This document shows, piece by piece, positions 25,122 through 33,172 of a DNA stretch of 64,000 nucleotides (the stretch's first letter is position 1; each line of letters opens with the position of its first letter). Under the pieces are notes generated by a model, which saw only the letters and a list, made by a program, of their open reading frames with translations, was not told the DNA's origin and did not search any database. The stretch is taken from NCBI RefSeq assembly GCF_034372165.1, contig NZ_CP139698.1, positions 2,480,001 to 2,544,000 on the forward strand. The letters run 5' to 3'. The position numbers and the translations under genes are program-made. Source of the DNA: Christiangramia sp. OXR-203. Lineage in GTDB: Bacteria > Bacteroidota > Bacteroidia > Flavobacteriales > Flavobacteriaceae.

Positions 25122-25748
25122 ATGGAGCATGACTGGGCATCCTTAAATAGGTATCGAGAAGAGAACAAAGAGGTTTTACAAAACTCAAAATGGCCGGAGG
25201 TGGTTTTTATGGGCGACTCTATTACAGAAGGATGGACGAATCTTGATCCACAATTTTTCATCCGCAACAATTACCTTGGTAGAGGTATTGGCGGTCAAAC
25301 CACTCCACAAATGCTTATAAGATTCACGGCAGATGTACTGGATCTAAATCCGAAGGCTGTAGTAATTTTGGCTGGAACTAATGATATCGCCGAAAACACA
25401 GGTATTTCTTCCATCAAAATGATTACTGATAATATTAAAGCCATGGCATACCTGGCAGAAAAGAAAAATATTAAAGTGATACTAAGTTCGGTGCTTCCGG
25501 TCTATGACTATCCATGGCGACCCGGGTTGAAACCTGTTTCCAAAATAGAAGAACTGAATGCCTGGCTTCAGAATTTTACGCAAGAGAATGGATATGTCTA
25601 TCTTGATTATTTTGACTCTTTGCATGATAAAAATAAGGCATTGCCGAAAAAATTTTCCGAAGATGGAGTGCATCCTAATTCCATCGCATATCGAATCATG
25701 GCGCCTTTAGCTATAGAAGCTATCAAAAAGGCAATAAGAGAAAATTAG
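25122..25748 (+). CDS. SGNH/GDSL-family hydrolase
   Basis: 208 aa. The four SGNH blocks are clear: GDSITEGW with nucleophile S33, block II RGIGGQTTPQML, block III AGTNDIAENTG, and block V EDGVHPN with D181 and H184. There is no signal peptide, unlike many secreted GDSL esterases, so it is probably cytoplasmic. It resembles the platelet-activating-factor acetylhydrolase/TesA-like branch that cleaves acyl or acetyl esters, including acetylated sugars. The substrate is unknown. It stands alone, with ~200 bp to the next gene. Confidence 0.9.
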   Translation: MEHDWASLNRYREENKEVLQNSKWPEVVFMGDSITEGWTNLDPQFFIRNNYLGRGIGGQTTPQMLIRFTADVLDLNPKAVVILAGTNDIAENTGISSIKMITDNIKAMAYLAEKKNIKVILSSVLPVYDYPWRPGLKPVSKIEELNAWLQNFTQENGYVYLDYFDSLHDKNKALPKKFSEDGVHPNSIAYRIMAPLAIEAIKKAIREN

Positions 25749-25944
25749 AAAAATTCGAAAATTCTTATCTTCAACAGTCTGTATGATATAAAAATTCTAT
25801 AGAATTTTAATTAATTTCTTCTATACGCATGAAATTCAATTTAAACCTTTTAAGATCATCTTAGTCTATTTAACTGAGTGACATTCACGTCCTTGATAAC
25901 AAAACCGCTATATTGGCGGGATAAACGAACAACTAATTTATAAT

Positions 25945-26967
25945 ATGAGAAAAATTTGGTTTCTGGCTTTACCTGCCCTTTTAGCCGCATGTAGCGCCCA
26001 AAACAAGAAGATCGAGAACGTAGATCCTATGGAATATGCTAACACGATCACTTCCGAAGAGCTTAAAGAACATCTTTACACTTTTGCCAGTGATGAATTC
26101 GAAGGTCGGGAGACTGGAGAACCTGGTCAGAAAATGGCTGCAGAATATCTTAAGAACGAATATAAAAGTCTCAACCTGCCTTCTCCAATTGGCGGTGATG
26201 ACTATTACCAGGAAGTACCTGTAAGTTATTTTAGAAGAGGGAATGTGAAACCAACAGAAAATGTCGTTGCCTTTTTAAAAGGTTCTGAAAAGCCTGATGA
26301 GATTCTTGTCATTTCTTCTCACTATGATCATGTTGGAATGGACGATGAAGGAAATGTTTATAATGGTGCAGATGATGATGGTTCTGGTACCGTTGGGGTT
26401 CTTGAAATCGCAGAAGCTTTTGTTGAAGCAAGTAAAGATGGATACACTCCAAAACGTTCTATTCTTTTCCTGAATGTAACAGGTGAAGAAAAAGGACTTG
26501 TTGGTTCTAAATTTTATACAGATGAGCCAATTTTCCCACTTGCTAATACGGTGGCAAACCTTAATATCGATATGATTGGTAGAATCGATCCTGATCATGA
26601 AGGGAAAGAAGACTACGTATATCTAATTGGAAGTGATAAGTTAAGCACAGATCTTCATGAATTAAGTGAGAACGTGAACTCTAAATTTGTGAATATGGAT
26701 CTTGACTATAAGTATAACGACGAGAACGATCCAAACAGATTCTATTACCGAAGTGACCACTATAATTTCGCCAAAAACAACATTCCGATCATTTTCTATT
26801 TTAATGGGACTCATGCCGATTATCATAAAATGACCGATACTCCAGATAAGATCGAATACGACCTCTTAGCCAAACGTGCACAACTGGTATTCCTTACCGC
26901 GTGGGAGATCGCTAATCGTGATGAGAGAATCGTAGTTGATAAACCGATCGAAAAAGATTCAGAATAA
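25945..26967 (+). CDS. M28-family zinc metallopeptidase lipoprotein
   Basis: 340 aa. Lipoprotein signal peptide with lipobox ALLAACSA (Cys16). A co-catalytic two-zinc peptidase domain is present. Visible ligands: His in SSHYDHVG, Asp in NGADDDGSG, Glu pair in VTGEEKGL, Asp in NLNIDMIGR, and the final His in THADYHKMTDTPD. M28 enzymes of this size are aminopeptidases trimming peptides in the periplasm or at the outer membrane. It is a single gene with a strong terminator behind it. Confidence 0.92.
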   Translation: MRKIWFLALPALLAACSAQNKKIENVDPMEYANTITSEELKEHLYTFASDEFEGRETGEPGQKMAAEYLKNEYKSLNLPSPIGGDDYYQEVPVSYFRRGNVKPTENVVAFLKGSEKPDEILVISSHYDHVGMDDEGNVYNGADDDGSGTVGVLEIAEAFVEASKDGYTPKRSILFLNVTGEEKGLVGSKFYTDEPIFPLANTVANLNIDMIGRIDPDHEGKEDYVYLIGSDKLSTDLHELSENVNSKFVNMDLDYKYNDENDPNRFYYRSDHYNFAKNNIPIIFYFNGTHADYHKMTDTPDKIEYDLLAKRAQLVFLTAWEIANRDERIVVDKPIEKDSE

Positions 26968-26987
26968 TTGCTGAATAACATAAAACT

Positions 26988-27013
26988 AAAAAGCTCCTTC
27001 ACAGGAGCTTTTT
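26988..27013 (+). terminator. Intrinsic terminator after the M28 peptidase gene
   Basis: Arms 26988-26998 and 27003-27013 (AAAAAGCTCCT and complement), 4-base loop, ending in a T run. It also lies between two convergent genes and could serve both. Confidence 0.9.
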
Positions 27014-27045
27014 TTATGCTTTGATCTCAACTTTCGAAATATTAT

Positions 27046-27687
27046 CTAATTTTTATTTTGAAGCAATGGAACAAATCTGAAGTTCCCATATTCGGTTTTA
27101 TCAAACTCTTTTGGAGATTTCCGAATGAACAGGGTCATGATCTGCACATCTGTTCCTACCGGGATGACCAGGCGCCCCCCGACTTTTAACTGACTCAGCA
27201 GATCCATAGGAACTTCTGGTGCTCCAGCCGTAACAATGATCTTGTCATAAGGTGCATATTCCGGGATTCCTTTATAACCATCCCCAAAACTCAGATATTT
27301 AGGTCTGTAACCGATCTTGGTTAGAAAGGTTTTGGTCTTTTTATATAATTCCCTTTGTCTTTCAATACTATAAACCTTAGCGCCAAGCAGGCAAAGAACC
27401 GCCGTTTGATAACCACTACCAGTTCCAACTTCGAGCACCTTTTCACCCGGCTTTAATTCCAGAAGTTCAGATTGAAATGCAACCGTATAAGGTTGTGAAA
27501 TAGTTTGATCTGCCGCAATTGGAAATGCCTTATCCTGGTATGCATGATCTTCAAAACTGCTATCCATGAACAGATGCCTTGGGATCTTTCCAATGGCAGC
27601 CAGCACTTTCTTATCGGTGATTCCCTTTTTCTCCACCGTTCTTACTAATTGCTGTCTTTTTCCCTGATGTCTGTAAGTATCTTTCAA
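27046..27687 (-). CDS. pcm: Protein-L-isoaspartate O-methyltransferase
   Basis: 213 aa. Methylates isoaspartyl residues in damaged proteins using SAM, which lets them revert to aspartate. PCMT hallmarks: IPRHLFM (~35-41), DQTISQPYTVAFQSELL (the substrate-binding region), SAM motif VLEVGTGSGYQTA (~84-96), SIERQREL, and post-motif ILVTAGAPEVP-like IIVTAGAPEVP. The frame starts with TTG at 27687; the next in-frame Met is far inside the conserved region, so the TTG start is accepted. It converges on the M28 peptidase gene. Confidence 0.93.
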   Translation of the reverse strand: MKDTYRHQGKRQQLVRTVEKKGITDKKVLAAIGKIPRHLFMDSSFEDHAYQDKAFPIAADQTISQPYTVAFQSELLELKPGEKVLEVGTGSGYQTAVLCLLGAKVYSIERQRELYKKTKTFLTKIGYRPKYLSFGDGYKGIPEYAPYDKIIVTAGAPEVPMDLLSQLKVGGRLVIPVGTDVQIMTLFIRKSPKEFDKTEYGNFRFVPLLQNKN

Positions 27688-27772
27688 GTCCGGTTTACTT
27701 TGATGCGGGTATAAAATTAGGCAAAGAAGCCGACTATTCCCAAGTAATTTGCAGTCCCAATTTGCCCTGTAA

Positions 27773-27806
27773 TTGTAAAGTATTTAATATCAAAATGCTA
27801 TTTTTG
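27773..27806 (+). promoter_or_regulatory. Bacteroidetes-type promoter for the oxidoreductase operon
   Basis: A -7 element TATTTTTG (27799-27806) with a -33 TTG (27773-27775), spacer 23 bases, fits the Bacteroidetes sigma-ABfr consensus TTG-N17-23-TAnnTTTG. The element overlaps the GTG at 27806, so transcription should begin a few bases downstream. This favours ATG 27824 as the true start of the next gene. Confidence 0.6.
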
Positions 27807-27823
27807 TGAAAAATGCAAAATAT

Positions 27824-28789
27824 ATGCTGAAAGCAGGAGTTCTAGGTGCAGGTCACCTGGGGAAAATTCATCTTAAATTATTACAGCAGTCAGAAAAATA
27901 TGATCTCATCGGGTTTTATGATGCGAATGCTGAAAATGCAAAAAAGATCTCAGAAGAATTTGGCTACAAAATGTATGAGAATCTTGATGAACTTATTGCA
28001 GATGCAGATGTGATTGATGTGGTTACTCCTACCCTCGCGCATTTTGATGTTGCAAAAAAAGTGATTACTGCCGGTAAACATTTATTCATTGAAAAACCAA
28101 TTACCAACACCTACGAGGAAGCAGAAGAACTCATCGAACTTGCTAAAGAACATGAAGTAAAAGGACAGGTTGGTCACGTAGAAAGATTCAATCCAGCATT
28201 TCAGGCGGTTAAAGATCGCATTGAAAACCCAATGTTCATTGAAGCGCATCGCTTGGCTGAATTTAATCCTCGTGGAACAGATGTGCCGGTTGTGCTCGAT
28301 CTTATGATCCACGATATCGATGCGGTAATGAGTGTAGTAAGATCTGAAGTAGTAAAGATCAATGCCAGCGGAGTTTCGGTAATCAGCGACACTCCAGATA
28401 TTGCGAACGCGCGTATAGAGTTCGCAAATGGTTGTGTGGCAAATCTTACCGCGAGCAGGATCTCTATGAAGAACATGAGAAAATCGAGATTCTTTCAGCG
28501 TGATGCATATATTTCAGTAGATTTTCTGGAGAAAAAATGCGAGGTCGTGAAAATGAAGGATGCTCCACAAGATCCAGATGATTTCGCAATGATCCTACAG
28601 AATGCTGAAGGAGTGAAAAAGCAGATCTATTTTGATAACCCAGATGTTTCAGCCAACAACGCCATTCTTGAAGAACTGGAAAGTTTTGCTGAAGCTATCC
28701 ATAATAACACCGAACCAGTGGTTACCATGCAACAGGCGGCAAATGCCCTTAAAGTTGCCAACCAGGTGATCGCCAATTTTAATATTTAA
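27824..28789 (+). CDS. Gfo/Idh/MocA family oxidoreductase
   Basis: 321 aa from ATG 27824. The frame is open from GTG 27806, but that codon lies inside a TAnnTTTG promoter element. NAD(P)-binding Rossmann fold starts at once: AGVLGAGHLGKIHLKLL, then the cofactor-contacting FIEKPIT (EKP motif, Lys expected catalytic). The C-terminal alpha/beta substrate domain has FNPRGTDVPVVLDLMIHDIDAV. The family oxidises or reduces sugars, inositols and related compounds; the substrate is undetermined. It heads a plus-strand run that continues with 3-hydroxybutyryl-CoA dehydrogenase 65 bp on. Confidence 0.88.
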   Translation: MLKAGVLGAGHLGKIHLKLLQQSEKYDLIGFYDANAENAKKISEEFGYKMYENLDELIADADVIDVVTPTLAHFDVAKKVITAGKHLFIEKPITNTYEEAEELIELAKEHEVKGQVGHVERFNPAFQAVKDRIENPMFIEAHRLAEFNPRGTDVPVVLDLMIHDIDAVMSVVRSEVVKINASGVSVISDTPDIANARIEFANGCVANLTASRISMKNMRKSRFFQRDAYISVDFLEKKCEVVKMKDAPQDPDDFAMILQNAEGVKKQIYFDNPDVSANNAILEELESFAEAIHNNTEPVVTMQQAANALKVANQVIANFNI

Positions 28790-28854
28790 ACTAAAAAACT
28801 GTTCAGGATGTTTCCGAAGAGAAGCAAACCGGAACACTTAAAATCTATATTTCT

Positions 28855-29745
28855 ATGAAAAATATTGCCGTAATAGGAGCCGGAACAATGGGAAATGGTA
28901 TCGCACATACCTTTGCCCAAAGCGGATATAAAGTACATTTGATCGATATTTCTGAAGATAGCCTGAAACGAGGAATGGATACTATTTCCAAAAACCTTGA
29001 TCGTATGGTGTCCAAAGAAAAGATCACCGAAGATGATAAAAATGACACACTTTCTAACGTTAGTACTTTCACCAGCATTGCTGAAGGAGTTAAAGGTGTA
29101 GACCTTGTTGTTGAGGCTGCCACAGAAAACACAGACCTTAAACTTAAGATCTTTAAGGATCTTGACGCAAATACTGGAGGCAAAACTATCCTGGCAACAA
29201 ACACCAGTTCTATTTCGATCACCCAGATCGCCGCTGCAGTTTCTAATCCTGAAAGAGTGATTGGAATGCACTTTATGAATCCTGTGCCAATCATGAAGTT
29301 AGTAGAGATCATTCGCGGTTACAACACCAGCGATGAAATCACCAATACGATTATGGAGCTTTCGAAGAAACTAAATAAAGTACCGGTAGAAGTAAACGAT
29401 TACCCTGGATTTGTCGCAAACAGAATTCTAATGCCAATGATCAACGAGGCGATCGAAACTCTTTACAATGGAGTTGCCGGAGTTTACGAGATTGATACTG
29501 TGATGAAACTTGGAATGGCACATCCTATGGGACCACTGCAACTGGCAGATTTTATTGGTCTTGACGTTTGTCACTCCATTCTCGAAGTAATGTATGATGG
29601 CTTTAAAAACCCTAAATATGCACCTTGCCCACTACTTACCAACATGGTTCGTGCAGGTAAGATAGGTGTTAAATCTGGTGAAGGTTTCTATGATTATTCT
29701 GAAAGTAGAAAAGCTGAAAAAGTTTCAGAACAATTTAACAGCTAG
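28855..29745 (+). CDS. 3-hydroxybutyryl-CoA dehydrogenase
   Basis: 296 aa, full length for the short 3-hydroxyacyl-CoA dehydrogenase family. Rossmann GAGTMGNGIAHTFA (8-21); catalytic His in GMHFMNPVPIM; conserved NTSSISIT, DYPGFVANRILMP, and substrate-domain LGMAHPMGPLQLADFIGLD. Interconverts acetoacetyl-CoA and 3-hydroxybutyryl-CoA, or longer 3-hydroxyacyl-CoAs, with NAD(P) in the cytoplasm. It follows the Gfo/Idh gene and precedes DUF1015; no other beta-oxidation gene is adjacent, so its pathway (butanoate, aromatic degradation or PHA-like) is open. Confidence 0.92.
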   Translation: MKNIAVIGAGTMGNGIAHTFAQSGYKVHLIDISEDSLKRGMDTISKNLDRMVSKEKITEDDKNDTLSNVSTFTSIAEGVKGVDLVVEAATENTDLKLKIFKDLDANTGGKTILATNTSSISITQIAAAVSNPERVIGMHFMNPVPIMKLVEIIRGYNTSDEITNTIMELSKKLNKVPVEVNDYPGFVANRILMPMINEAIETLYNGVAGVYEIDTVMKLGMAHPMGPLQLADFIGLDVCHSILEVMYDGFKNPKYAPCPLLTNMVRAGKIGVKSGEGFYDYSESRKAEKVSEQFNS

Positions 29746-29821
29746 AACTGCTGATATAGTATGAAGGCTCAATTTCAGGTTATACTGAAATATTTACAGC
29801 CTGGAAATAGCATTTAAAAAT

Positions 29822-31057
29822 TTGACAAAAATACTACCTTTTAAAGCGGTTCGCCCGGCAAGAGAATTTGCCGGGCTTGTCGCATCCCGTTCTTATGAGG
29901 ACTATAATGAAGAGGAATTGAAGGCTCAGCTGGAATTCAATCCTTATTCATTTCTACACATCATAAATCCCGGGTATAAATTTCAGCATGAGATTGGCGG
30001 TGAAAAGCGATTTGGAATGGTCAAGAACCGTTACCTCGAGTTTCGCGAAGACTGTACTTTTATACAGGATGAACTTCCCTCCTATTATATTTATAAGATT
30101 CATACCCGTGATGGGGATTGCTGCGGAATCATTGCAGCGGCAAGTGTTGAAGATTACGAAAACAACATCATCAAACGGCATGAAGATACCATAGCGCACC
30201 GTGAAGAGTTATTTAAGGAATACCTGAAGGTCGTTGGCTTTAATACAGAACCGGTACTGCTTACCTATCCAGATGATCCCGTGATCAATGAGTTGCTGGA
30301 GGAAAGAATGAGATCAAGGCCAGAATATGAATTTGCAACGGCGAATAAGGAAATCCATTCGCTATGGCTTATCGATGAACCTGAAAACATTGAAAAGATT
30401 AAGCAACAGTTTGCTGCGATCGAACAATTGTATATTGCAGATGGTCATCATCGTAGTGCATCCTCCTGGTTACTGGCGAAGGAAAGCAGAGATCAAAACC
30501 CTGACCATACAGGAAAAGAAGCCTATAATTTCTTTATGAGCTACCTCATCTCTGAAAGCAACCTTCGAATTTTCGAATTCAGCCGACTCATAAAAGACCT
30601 GAACGGACATTCAAAAGAAGAATTCCTGATCCTGCTGGATGAATGGTTCAGAATAGAAAATCGAGGGATCGATATTTACAAACCCTCCAAAAAGCATCAT
30701 TTTAACATGTATCTGGACGGCGAGTTCTATTCTTTATACCTTCGGAAGCATAACGCAAAGTTTACAGATTCACTAAGTGAGCTGGATTCCTACATATTAT
30801 ACGAGAAAATTCTGAAGCCTATTTTGGGAATCGAAGATCTTCGTTACGACAAACGTATCGCGTATATTCATGGTCGCAATGATCTAATAGAATTAAAAAC
30901 AAGGGTAGATAGCGGGGAATTTGAAGTCGGATTTGGAATGTTACCTGCCGGTATCGAAGAAATCAAGCAAATTGCCGATGAAAATTTGACCATGCCGCCA
31001 AAAAGTACTTATATTGAGCCGAAATTGCGAAGTGGTCTTACCATTTATGAATTTTGA
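29822..31057 (+). CDS. DUF1015 family protein
   Basis: 411 aa from a TTG start. Opens with ILPFKAVRPAREFA, the DUF1015 signature start, and contains YIADGHHRSASSWLLAKE (~215-232), the conserved H-H-R core. The C-terminus is FGMLPAGIEEIKQIADENLTMPPKSTYIEPKLRSGL (given here in pieces: MPPKSTYIEPK is the typical end). Biochemical function is not established to my knowledge; in other bacteria the family often sits beside serine biosynthesis genes. Here it lies between the dehydrogenase and yggS. Cytoplasmic, no membrane segment. Confidence 0.88.
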   Translation: MTKILPFKAVRPAREFAGLVASRSYEDYNEEELKAQLEFNPYSFLHIINPGYKFQHEIGGEKRFGMVKNRYLEFREDCTFIQDELPSYYIYKIHTRDGDCCGIIAAASVEDYENNIIKRHEDTIAHREELFKEYLKVVGFNTEPVLLTYPDDPVINELLEERMRSRPEYEFATANKEIHSLWLIDEPENIEKIKQQFAAIEQLYIADGHHRSASSWLLAKESRDQNPDHTGKEAYNFFMSYLISESNLRIFEFSRLIKDLNGHSKEEFLILLDEWFRIENRGIDIYKPSKKHHFNMYLDGEFYSLYLRKHNAKFTDSLSELDSYILYEKILKPILGIEDLRYDKRIAYIHGRNDLIELKTRVDSGEFEVGFGMLPAGIEEIKQIADENLTMPPKSTYIEPKLRSGLTIYEF

Positions 31058-31120
31058 CTTCAGCGCAATAACCAACCTGCCCTACCAGGGATTTTATATC
31101 CTTAATTAAAGTTATAAAGG

Positions 31121-31780
31121 ATGAGTGTTTCAGAAAATATAAAAAAATACAGAAGTGAACTTCCTGAGGATGTGAAGCTGGTCGCTATTTCCAAGACCAA
31201 GCCCAACGAAGATCTTATGGAAGCTTATGAAGCTGGTCAACGAATTTTTGGAGAGAACAAGATCCAGGAAATGACCGATAAATGGGAAGAACTTCCCAAA
31301 GATATTGAATGGCATATGGTTGGTCACGTACAGCGCAATAAAGTGAAGTACATGGCACCCTATGTGAACCTGATTCACGCGGTGGATAGCCTTAAATTAT
31401 TGAAGGAGATCAACAAACGCGCTAAACAGAATGAACGTTCCATCGATTGTTTATTACAGATCAAGATCGCTGAAGAGGATTCAAAATTCGGGATCAGCAG
31501 GCAGGAAGCTCGTGAGATACTGGAATCTGAAGCTTATGCTGAAATGAATCATGTCAATATCGTTGGATTAATGGGAATGGCAACATTTACTGAAGATGAG
31601 AAACAAGTTCGCCAGGAATTTGATCGTTTAAAGTCCGCTTTCGATGATTTTAGCCAGGATTTCCCTGAACTTAAAGAGATCTCTATGGGTATGAGCGGCG
31701 ATTACAAAATTGCCCTTGATTGCGGTTCTACCATGGTGAGAATTGGCAGCAGCATCTTTGGAGAACGCAACTATAATTAA
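31121..31780 (+). CDS. YggS/PLPBP family pyridoxal phosphate homeostasis protein
   Basis: 219 aa. Single TIM-barrel alanine-racemase-like fold that binds PLP. Expected PLP lysine in KLVAISKTKPN (K in SKTK), then GENKIQEM, EWHMVGHVQRNKVK, MGMATFTED, and the phosphate-binding SMGMSGDYKIAL with GSTMVRIGSSIFG at the end. It regulates free PLP and amino/keto acid balance, without known catalysis. A purine-rich AAAGG precedes the ATG. It is in the plus-strand run, 18 bases before the exonuclease/GIY-YIG gene. Confidence 0.93.
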   Translation: MSVSENIKKYRSELPEDVKLVAISKTKPNEDLMEAYEAGQRIFGENKIQEMTDKWEELPKDIEWHMVGHVQRNKVKYMAPYVNLIHAVDSLKLLKEINKRAKQNERSIDCLLQIKIAEEDSKFGISRQEAREILESEAYAEMNHVNIVGLMGMATFTEDEKQVRQEFDRLKSAFDDFSQDFPELKEISMGMSGDYKIALDCGSTMVRIGSSIFGERNYN

Positions 31781-31798
31781 TGTAAGAGGAGAGAGTAT

Positions 31799-33172
31799 TT
31801 GTACGCTATACTAGACATAGAAACCACCGGTGGGAAATATAATGAGGAAGGGATCACCGAAATAGCAATTTATAAGTTCGATGGCCTTAAGGTCGTGGAT
31901 CAATTCATTAGCCTGGTAAATCCAGAACAGCCTATCCAGCCGTTCGTGGTTAATCTAACCGGGATCAATAATGATATGCTTCGGAATGCTCCTAAGTTCT
32001 ATGAAGTAGCTAAACGAATAGTAGAAATCACCAAAGACTGTATCCTGGTTGCGCATAACGCGAAATTTGACTACCGAATCCTAAGAACTGAATTTAGAAG
32101 ACTAGGCTTCGAATACGAACGCCAGAGTCTTTGCACTGTGGAACTTTCTCAAAAGTTAATTCCCGGTCAGCCTTCTTATAGCTTAGGCAAACTGGTAAGA
32201 TCGCTGGGGATTCCTTTAAGTGATCGTCACAGGGCTTCAGGCGATGCACAGGCCACTATTAAATTATTTAAAATGCTACTTGCGAAAGATGTCGAAAAAG
32301 ACATTATGAAGGAGCACGTACGAAAAGAACCAAAAAAGAATCTCGATACTAAGCTGGTATTTATACTGGAAGAACTACCTTCAGAAACAGGTGTTTACTA
32401 TTTCCATAATGAGAATGGAGATATCATCTATGTTGGGAAGTCGAGAAATATCAGGAAAAGAGTAAATCAGCATTTTACCAATGACAATCCAAAGTCGCGG
32501 GAAATGCAGAAAAAGGTAGCTTCAGTATCTTTTGAACTTACCGGCAATGAGCTCATTGCGCTATTAAAAGAGAACCAGGAAATAAAACAGATAAAACCTA
32601 AATATAACCGGGCTTTAAAAAGAGATATTTTCAGTCATGCTTTATATCATTCAGTAGACGAAAAAGGCTATATCAATTTAAAAATCGGTAAGGCTGTAAA
32701 TTCCAGGGATCGCATCACCACCTTCAGTTCTTTGCGTTCTGCGAAGAACTCTTTAACCAAATGGGTTGAGGAATATGAATTGTGTGAGAGATTATCTGGA
32801 TTACACGGGGGCAGTGGAAATTGCTTTGCACATACTATCAAGAGCTGCCACGGTGCCTGTGTGGAAGAGGAACAACCGGAAACCTATAATGAACGAGTGC
32901 GTGAACTTATTGATCGCTATTCTTACGAAAACAAGGATATGCTGTTGGTAGGTCGTGGAAGAGATGTAGATGAAAAGAGCGCTTTATTGATCGAGGATGG
33001 CGAATTTAAAGGCGTAGGTTACTTCAATTTAAATCACCAGATCAACAATCTGGACATCATCAGGTCTATTATCACACCCATGAATAATAACCGTGATGCT
33101 GAACATATTATCCAAAGCTTTTTAAGAAAAAAGCATCAATTTAAAATCATCCAATTATCCATTCATGAGTAA
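31799..33172 (+). CDS. DEDDh 3'-5' exonuclease fused to UvrC-like GIY-YIG nuclease
   Basis: 457 aa from a TTG start. Residues ~1-170 are a DnaQ/epsilon-type exonuclease: ILDIETTGG (D and E of motif I), VAHNAKFDYRIL (motif II), and HRASGDAQATIKL (motif III, H and D). Residues ~195-280 are a GIY-YIG domain as in UvrC/Cho: TGVYYFHNENGDIIYVGKS, with R after it (RNIRKRV), then the ELTGNELIALLKENQEIKQ helix. The rest lacks a UvrC RNase H-like domain. A damage-processing or repair role is inferred from the two nuclease folds. The frame overlaps the next gene by 8 bases. Confidence 0.88.
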   Translation: MYAILDIETTGGKYNEEGITEIAIYKFDGLKVVDQFISLVNPEQPIQPFVVNLTGINNDMLRNAPKFYEVAKRIVEITKDCILVAHNAKFDYRILRTEFRRLGFEYERQSLCTVELSQKLIPGQPSYSLGKLVRSLGIPLSDRHRASGDAQATIKLFKMLLAKDVEKDIMKEHVRKEPKKNLDTKLVFILEELPSETGVYYFHNENGDIIYVGKSRNIRKRVNQHFTNDNPKSREMQKKVASVSFELTGNELIALLKENQEIKQIKPKYNRALKRDIFSHALYHSVDEKGYINLKIGKAVNSRDRITTFSSLRSAKNSLTKWVEEYELCERLSGLHGGSGNCFAHTIKSCHGACVEEEQPETYNERVRELIDRYSYENKDMLLVGRGRDVDEKSALLIEDGEFKGVGYFNLNHQINNLDIIRSIITPMNNNRDAEHIIQSFLRKKHQFKIIQLSIHE

